This document shows, piece after piece, positions 60,074-64,000 of a DNA stretch of 64,000 bases (position 1 is its first letter; every line of letters begins with the position of its first letter). This DNA comes from Saprospiraceae bacterium (GTDB taxonomy: Bacteria > Bacteroidota > Bacteroidia > Chitinophagales > Saprospiraceae), in the NCBI GenBank assembly GCA_019187225.1, contig JABAQQ010000006.1:62001-126000 (forward strand), read 5' to 3'. The notes under the pieces were generated by a model. The model saw nothing but the letters and a program-made list of their open reading frames with translations. It did no database searches and had not been told where the DNA came from. The position numbers and the translations under genes were made by a program.

Positions 60074-63000
60074 ATGCAATACATTGATCAGGCACAGGCG
60101 AACTTTCTGTATGAAAACATCGAGAACATCCTGAGAACCGGAGGGCTCTCGGAGAAGGAGCGCATCCCGAAGTACCGGACTGTGCTCGAGTCGCTTTTTA
60201 AGCAACTGACCAGCGATGAAAAACGCTACCTGGACGGCCTCAATGCCCGTATCGTTTTCATTACCACCGAATACAACACTCCGCCGGACATCAAAAACCT
60301 GGCCCACCACCTGCGTACATTCGCCAACGACGTGGTGCATAACATGGAGATTCAGGTTAATCCTGCCGATGATGCGCGTTGCCTTTACGCTTTGGCCACC
60401 GTCGTTGCCCATTTTTCCCAAACGCAGATACCCGACCTGATCCGCCGCTCCTACGAACCCTGGCAAGCCGACTTTGCCGCCGAACTGCAGCGGCCGCGCA
60501 AAAAAACACCTGTCTTCAGTTTCCGGGCCATTGTGCGCGATATTTACGTTCCCAAAGAAGTTCATTCCCGCAAGCACTGCGCCATCGTATGCGATACCGA
60601 CGAACTCGGTACCATCAACATCAAGTTTTGGGACAACAGAAAAGAGGACGGATTCGGCTCTGACCTGAGCGGGGTGCACGCGTTTCTGTGGCCTTATTGC
60701 AATATTTACATCACGGACGTAAAACCTTACGCAAACCGCCCGGGCGAGTACCATGCCACAGAAAGCACCCTGCTGGTACTCGAGCCCGACTACCTCATCG
60801 AAGCCAAAGAACTGGCCGAATGTTGCCAGAGCAAGGGGGACAATCCCCTGCTGCACCTGCTCAACCGGTTCACCAAAGGAGAGATCACGGACAAAATGAT
60901 GGTGGGTAATATCTCCGGGGAGATGCTCGACGATCTTGCCACCGACCCAAAATTCAACTATACCGCCAGTTTCGAACAGGTGATGCGCGACAATTCCTTC
61001 GGCATGCTCTGCATGGCCCACCAGGAGGGAACATACCGGCGCGAAGCCATCAAAGCCGTATACGACGCCGGCGCTGCGCTGGAACCGACGATCCGGTACG
61101 CCTTGAATAGCATAAAAGGTGGTAAAATCCTGTCTCTGGAGCCAACCTTCATCTCCGACAAGTATGGCTTGCAAGGCCGCCTCGACGTCATGCTCGAAGA
61201 TCCGGCAAATCCGCAACGCAAGGATATTGTCGAGATGAAGGCTGGTAATTACCATCCCAAGAGCCTCTTCCCCAACCACGAAGCGCAGGTGCTGGCCTAC
61301 AGCCTGATGCTGGAGTCTACCTTCCCGGGGCGGCAAGGACTCAGTGCTATCCTGTACGCCAAGGCCAGCCAAGCTGAAACACCCCTGCGTGCTGTCCGCG
61401 ATGACAGTCCACTGCGCAAGCAGGCCCTCCTGCTGCTGCGCAACCGTATCGTGGCCAACGAACTCCGGCTGGCAGGCGGCAATATGGAACCGCTGACAAG
61501 TTTGTGCCCGGACACTTTCGGAGCGGCACCGGATTTTGTACTCGATAATGTGACGACATTTCACCAGATGCTCCAGGAGGCCTCGCCCCTGCTGCGTGCC
61601 TGGTTTTTGGGCTTTACCCGCTTTGTTTTCCGCGAAATGCAGGTAGGCAAAACAGGCAACCCCGACAATCCCGACGACCCCGGCGGTTTTTCAGCGCTAT
61701 GGCGGGCCGAAAAATCCGAAAAAGTAGCCAGTTACAACGCACTCACTTACCTGAAACTACAAAACATTAGCGACGATTTGGAGATCACGCTGAAAATAGA
61801 TACCCATTTGTTCTTTTCCGGCGTCACCAATTTTCGCGAGGGTGAGTCCGTCATCCTTTACCCGACTCCCGATCCCGAAAATCCCAATCCCCTGAGACAG
61901 CAAATCCTGAAATGCTATATCCTGACCCTGGCACCCGACCATGTGGTGGTACGCCTGGAGAACAATCAACTCGATGAAATCTGGTTCAAACGCAGCAAGG
62001 TCTGGGCCATCGAACGCGACTTCCGGGAATCAGGCTACCGCACCATGCTCCATCAGTTGTACCGCTTCCTGCAGGCGGACGCCGTCAAACAGGATACTAT
62101 TCTGGGTTTGAAACGGCCGGAGTTTAATGTGGGTAATGAGATCAATGTGGTCAATGAGATCAATGCGGTTTATGGGTCTGTTGGGGGGAATGGGAAAAAT
62201 GGAGTGGGGCAGCACAACGGCGTAAATGGCAGGGTGGAACTCAATGACAATCAGCGGGCCATAGTTGAGCAGGCGCTTGCGGCACGTGATTACTTTTTGA
62301 TTCAGGGACCTCCCGGTACCGGGAAAACCAGCACCGTGCTGCGCGAACTCGTGCATCGGATGGCCGGGCAAGGTCTCAACATCATGGTGATCGCTTTCAC
62401 CAACCAGGCGGTGAAGGTTATCTGTGAAAAACTGACCAGCCTCGGCATCGAATTCATCCGCCTGGGCCGCGGGGAAGAAGATTACTGCTGGCAAAATCTC
62501 GCGGGCCGGCTCAAACTCGACCAGTTGTACGAACAGGTGGCCCGTACCCACGTGTTCGTATCCACGCAGGCCACCTTCGCCGGCAGCCTCGACCTGCTGC
62601 GGTTCAAAAAATTCCATACACTCGTCGTGGATGAAGCCTCCCAACTACTCGAACCCCAACTGGCCGGCATCCTGTCCCAGTTCGAGCGTTTTATCATGAT
62701 CGGCGACGACAACCAGTTACCCGCTGTGGTACTGCAGGACGAAAACGCCACCCGCACCCACGCACCCGAACTGACCGCCGTCGGCCTGCACAATTTCCGC
62801 GAGTCGCTTTTCACCCGCCTGCTGGCCAACGCCCGCCGCCGCGGCTGGCACGACTGCTTCGGCATGCTCGAATACCACTACCGCATGCACGCCGACATCG
62901 CCGCCTTCCCCAATGAACATTTCTACGGCGGCCGCCTCAAAACCGGCAAACCGGAACAGCTGGCGCCGCTCGATTGGCCCGAAAGCGACCATCCCCTGCG

Positions 63001-63490
63001 CGCCGTGTTCGAGCAACGCGTCAGTTTTATACCCACCCGCCGCGACATACGCCCCAAAGTGAACGAAGAGGAAGCCGGCCTCGTGGCCGAGCTCATCGCC
63101 TGCGTTCATCAACTCTACGGCGACCGCTTCGATCCGGAAAAAACCGTGGGCGTCATCACGCCCTTCCGCGCCCAGGTCGCCACCATCCGTCAGAAACTGC
63201 CCCCGCAATACCAGTCCGTCACCATCGACACCGTCGAACGCTTCCAGGGCTCCGAACGGGATGTGATCATAGTATCATTTGCGGTGAAAAACCCGCTGCA
63301 ATTGCGGGCAATCCAGTCGGTAAATGCCGAAGGGGTGGACCGGAAGTTGAATGTGATGATGACACGGGCTAAGGAGTGTTTGGTGATGATGGGGTGCGAG
63401 GAGGTGGTGGGGGCCTTGTTTGGGCTCAATACAGGACAAGACGCACAGTTGTCCGCTTTCATACCCAAAGCACGACCAACAGCAAACTAA
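60074..63490 (+). CDS. Dna2-like PD-(D/E)XK nuclease and SF1 helicase
   Basis: This is a 1138-residue protein. An N-terminal region of unknown fold (1-340) is followed by a Cas4/RecB-like nuclease (GRLDVML near 367, VEMKAG near 385 and the QVLAYSLML helix near 404). The SF1B helicase has Walker A GPPGTGKTS near 746, VVDEASQ near 852, GDDNQLP near 876, RFQGSERDVIIVSF near 1055 and MMTRAKE near 1094. Order and motifs match Dna2-type enzymes. Residues of about 682-715 are a low-complexity linker with repeat-like NEINVVNEINAV. It shares a divergent promoter region with the WYL regulator and is followed after 32 bases by the Hsp70-like gene. Confidence 0.88.
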   Translation: MQYIDQAQANFLYENIENILRTGGLSEKERIPKYRTVLESLFKQLTSDEKRYLDGLNARIVFITTEYNTPPDIKNLAHHLRTFANDVVHNMEIQVNPADDARCLYALATVVAHFSQTQIPDLIRRSYEPWQADFAAELQRPRKKTPVFSFRAIVRDIYVPKEVHSRKHCAIVCDTDELGTINIKFWDNRKEDGFGSDLSGVHAFLWPYCNIYITDVKPYANRPGEYHATESTLLVLEPDYLIEAKELAECCQSKGDNPLLHLLNRFTKGEITDKMMVGNISGEMLDDLATDPKFNYTASFEQVMRDNSFGMLCMAHQEGTYRREAIKAVYDAGAALEPTIRYALNSIKGGKILSLEPTFISDKYGLQGRLDVMLEDPANPQRKDIVEMKAGNYHPKSLFPNHEAQVLAYSLMLESTFPGRQGLSAILYAKASQAETPLRAVRDDSPLRKQALLLLRNRIVANELRLAGGNMEPLTSLCPDTFGAAPDFVLDNVTTFHQMLQEASPLLRAWFLGFTRFVFREMQVGKTGNPDNPDDPGGFSALWRAEKSEKVASYNALTYLKLQNISDDLEITLKIDTHLFFSGVTNFREGESVILYPTPDPENPNPLRQQILKCYILTLAPDHVVVRLENNQLDEIWFKRSKVWAIERDFRESGYRTMLHQLYRFLQADAVKQDTILGLKRPEFNVGNEINVVNEINAVYGSVGGNGKNGVGQHNGVNGRVELNDNQRAIVEQALAARDYFLIQGPPGTGKTSTVLRELVHRMAGQGLNIMVIAFTNQAVKVICEKLTSLGIEFIRLGRGEEDYCWQNLAGRLKLDQLYEQVARTHVFVSTQATFAGSLDLLRFKKFHTLVVDEASQLLEPQLAGILSQFERFIMIGDDNQLPAVVLQDENATRTHAPELTAVGLHNFRESLFTRLLANARRRGWHDCFGMLEYHYRMHADIAAFPNEHFYGGRLKTGKPEQLAPLDWPESDHPLRAVFEQRVSFIPTRRDIRPKVNEEEAGLVAELIACVHQLYGDRFDPEKTVGVITPFRAQVATIRQKLPPQYQSVTIDTVERFQGSERDVIIVSFAVKNPLQLRAIQSVNAEGVDRKLNVMMTRAKECLVMMGCEEVVGALFGLNTGQDAQLSAFIPKARPTAN
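62126..62172 (+). repeat. in-frame unit array in helicase linker
   Basis: Degenerate units (gggtaatgagatcaatgtgg, gtcaatgagatcaatgcgg) encode NVGNEINVVNEINAV in the linker before the helicase domain. The build resembles the ggttgat arrays found between genes at 10683 and 13832. Confidence 0.55.
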
Positions 63491-63522
63491 CATCACATTG
63501 ACAAAAAAGACGAAATAAAGTA

Positions 63523-64000
63523 ATGGCAACAGATATTAATATTACAAGCTTATTTCCGGCATTAAGAAATACACAGGTTGTAAGAACAGCGACAGAGGCT
63601 TTTAATACAACTTTCATTGGTATTGACTTCGGAACATCTACGACAGTTGTTTCAGTTGCTACGATTGACAAAACGACAAAAGAAATAACGACGGCACCAA
63701 TTTGGCTGAACCAAAAACTTCATGACGGTGCTATTATGTCATCGGAGAAAACTCCAACTGTCATCGCTTGGTATAATCAACAGCTTTTTGTTGGAAAAGG
63801 AGCAGCGGACTTAAAATATCAACTCAAAAAAGGTGTCAATGTTTGGTATTCTTTCAAAATGGAGTTAGGAGAAGATCTTGGCTCAAAGTACTATAATAGC
63901 GAACTTGACAGAAATAGTGATTTCCCAATTTTGAACCCAAAAGATGCCGCTAAAATTTTCTTTCAATTTTTAAAGGCACAAATTGACAGACATGTTAGAG
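63523..64000 (+). CDS. Hsp70-like ATPase, N-terminal part (partial)
   Basis: An open frame of 159 codons runs off the window. After a 30-residue extension (MATDINITSLFPALRNTQVV) it shows the phosphate-1 motif of actin/Hsp70 ATPases, FIGIDFGTSTTVVSVA, then SSEKTPTVIAWYNQQLFVGKGA, as in DnaK (TPSVVAF...VG..A). The DNA is richer in A+T than the helicase gene. It begins 32 bases after the nuclease-helicase stop on the same strand, so they probably form an operon. Divergent Hsp70-like proteins of this sort occur in anti-phage loci. Confidence 0.75.
   Translation, partial: MATDINITSLFPALRNTQVVRTATEAFNTTFIGIDFGTSTTVVSVATIDKTTKEITTAPIWLNQKLHDGAIMSSEKTPTVIAWYNQQLFVGKGAADLKYQLKKGVNVWYSFKMELGEDLGSKYYNSELDRNSDFPILNPKDAAKIFFQFLKAQIDRHVR

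Noticed and set aside
59933-61564. 543-codon minus-strand frame over the nuclease-helicase
   Set aside because: Antisense of the N-terminal and nuclease parts, whose motifs are intact on the plus strand.

Overview
The window looks like a chromosomal segment of a Bacteroidota bacterium, most likely a Saprospiria-type (Lewinella/Haliscomenobacter-like) organism. This rests on a fused CcoN-CcoO cbb3 oxidase, a Sec-type (clade II) nitrous oxide reductase cluster, a type IX secretion C-terminal domain, promoters of the TTG-N19-TAnnTTTG kind, an almost complete lack of Shine-Dalgarno sequences, and frequent TTG/GTG starts. The placement below phylum is inference.

Layout. 1-6.8 kb: the end of a VWA protein, then a minus-strand cbb3 oxidase operon (ccoS, ccoNO, ccoQ, ccoP, ccoG, fixH, TauE/SafE). 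7-16.1 kb: an Rrf2 regulator and the nos cluster (cytochrome c lipoprotein, nosZ, a membrane-NosL fusion, nosD, a fasciclin lipoprotein, nosF, nosY). Together these give a high-affinity oxidase and N2O respiration side by side. The copper ATPase needed for cbb3 assembly (ccoI) lies 20 kb away at 26.4-29.0 kb. 16.2-20.5 kb: a PIN/UPF0175 toxin-antitoxin pair, a fragment of a restriction-methylase-like gene, and a large VPS10/BNR-repeat exported protein.

20.8-26.4 kb holds the most striking accessory locus: a tight three-gene operon of a TIR protein with a probable inactive-STAND domain, a MoxR-type AAA+ ATPase, and a 1104-residue membrane protein joining a vWA-like domain, a second TIR domain and a formylglycine-generating-enzyme-like domain. 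I read it as an NTP-dependent conflict (anti-phage) system. A second, strongly AT-rich candidate defence gene (tandem deoxyribosyltransferase/TIR-like domains) is at 29.8-31.9 kb. A third candidate lies at the right edge (58.8-64 kb): a WYL regulator divergent from a Dna2-like nuclease-helicase and a truncated Hsp70-like ATPase.

32-45 kb is mostly housekeeping and transport: RMD1, a BASS transporter, a decayed AraC regulator, small enzymes, a type I export operon, LuxC-like acyl-CoA reductase, trmD and a PagL-like hydrolase. 45-52 kb is an sbcD-sbcC recombination operon split by about 2.4 kb of accessory DNA: a three-gene toxin-antitoxin operon, a decayed copy of the sbcC 5' end, a REP-associated transposase (RAYT) with its palindromes, and a truncated ORF6N gene. 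52-58.6 kb holds DinB, an isolated T9SS C-terminal domain, a DUF1573 protein, a sodium/sugar symporter, tRNA-Cys and a decayed AAA/DUF4143 gene.

A theme across the window is repetitive DNA of three kinds: locus-specific arrays of about 7-bp units, often as inverted pairs between genes; long perfect or nested palindromes; and the REP/RAYT family. Several repeats lie in frame inside conserved genes (ccoG, ccoI, sbcD, the Dna2-like helicase) or supply gene ends (sbcD, probably tolC).
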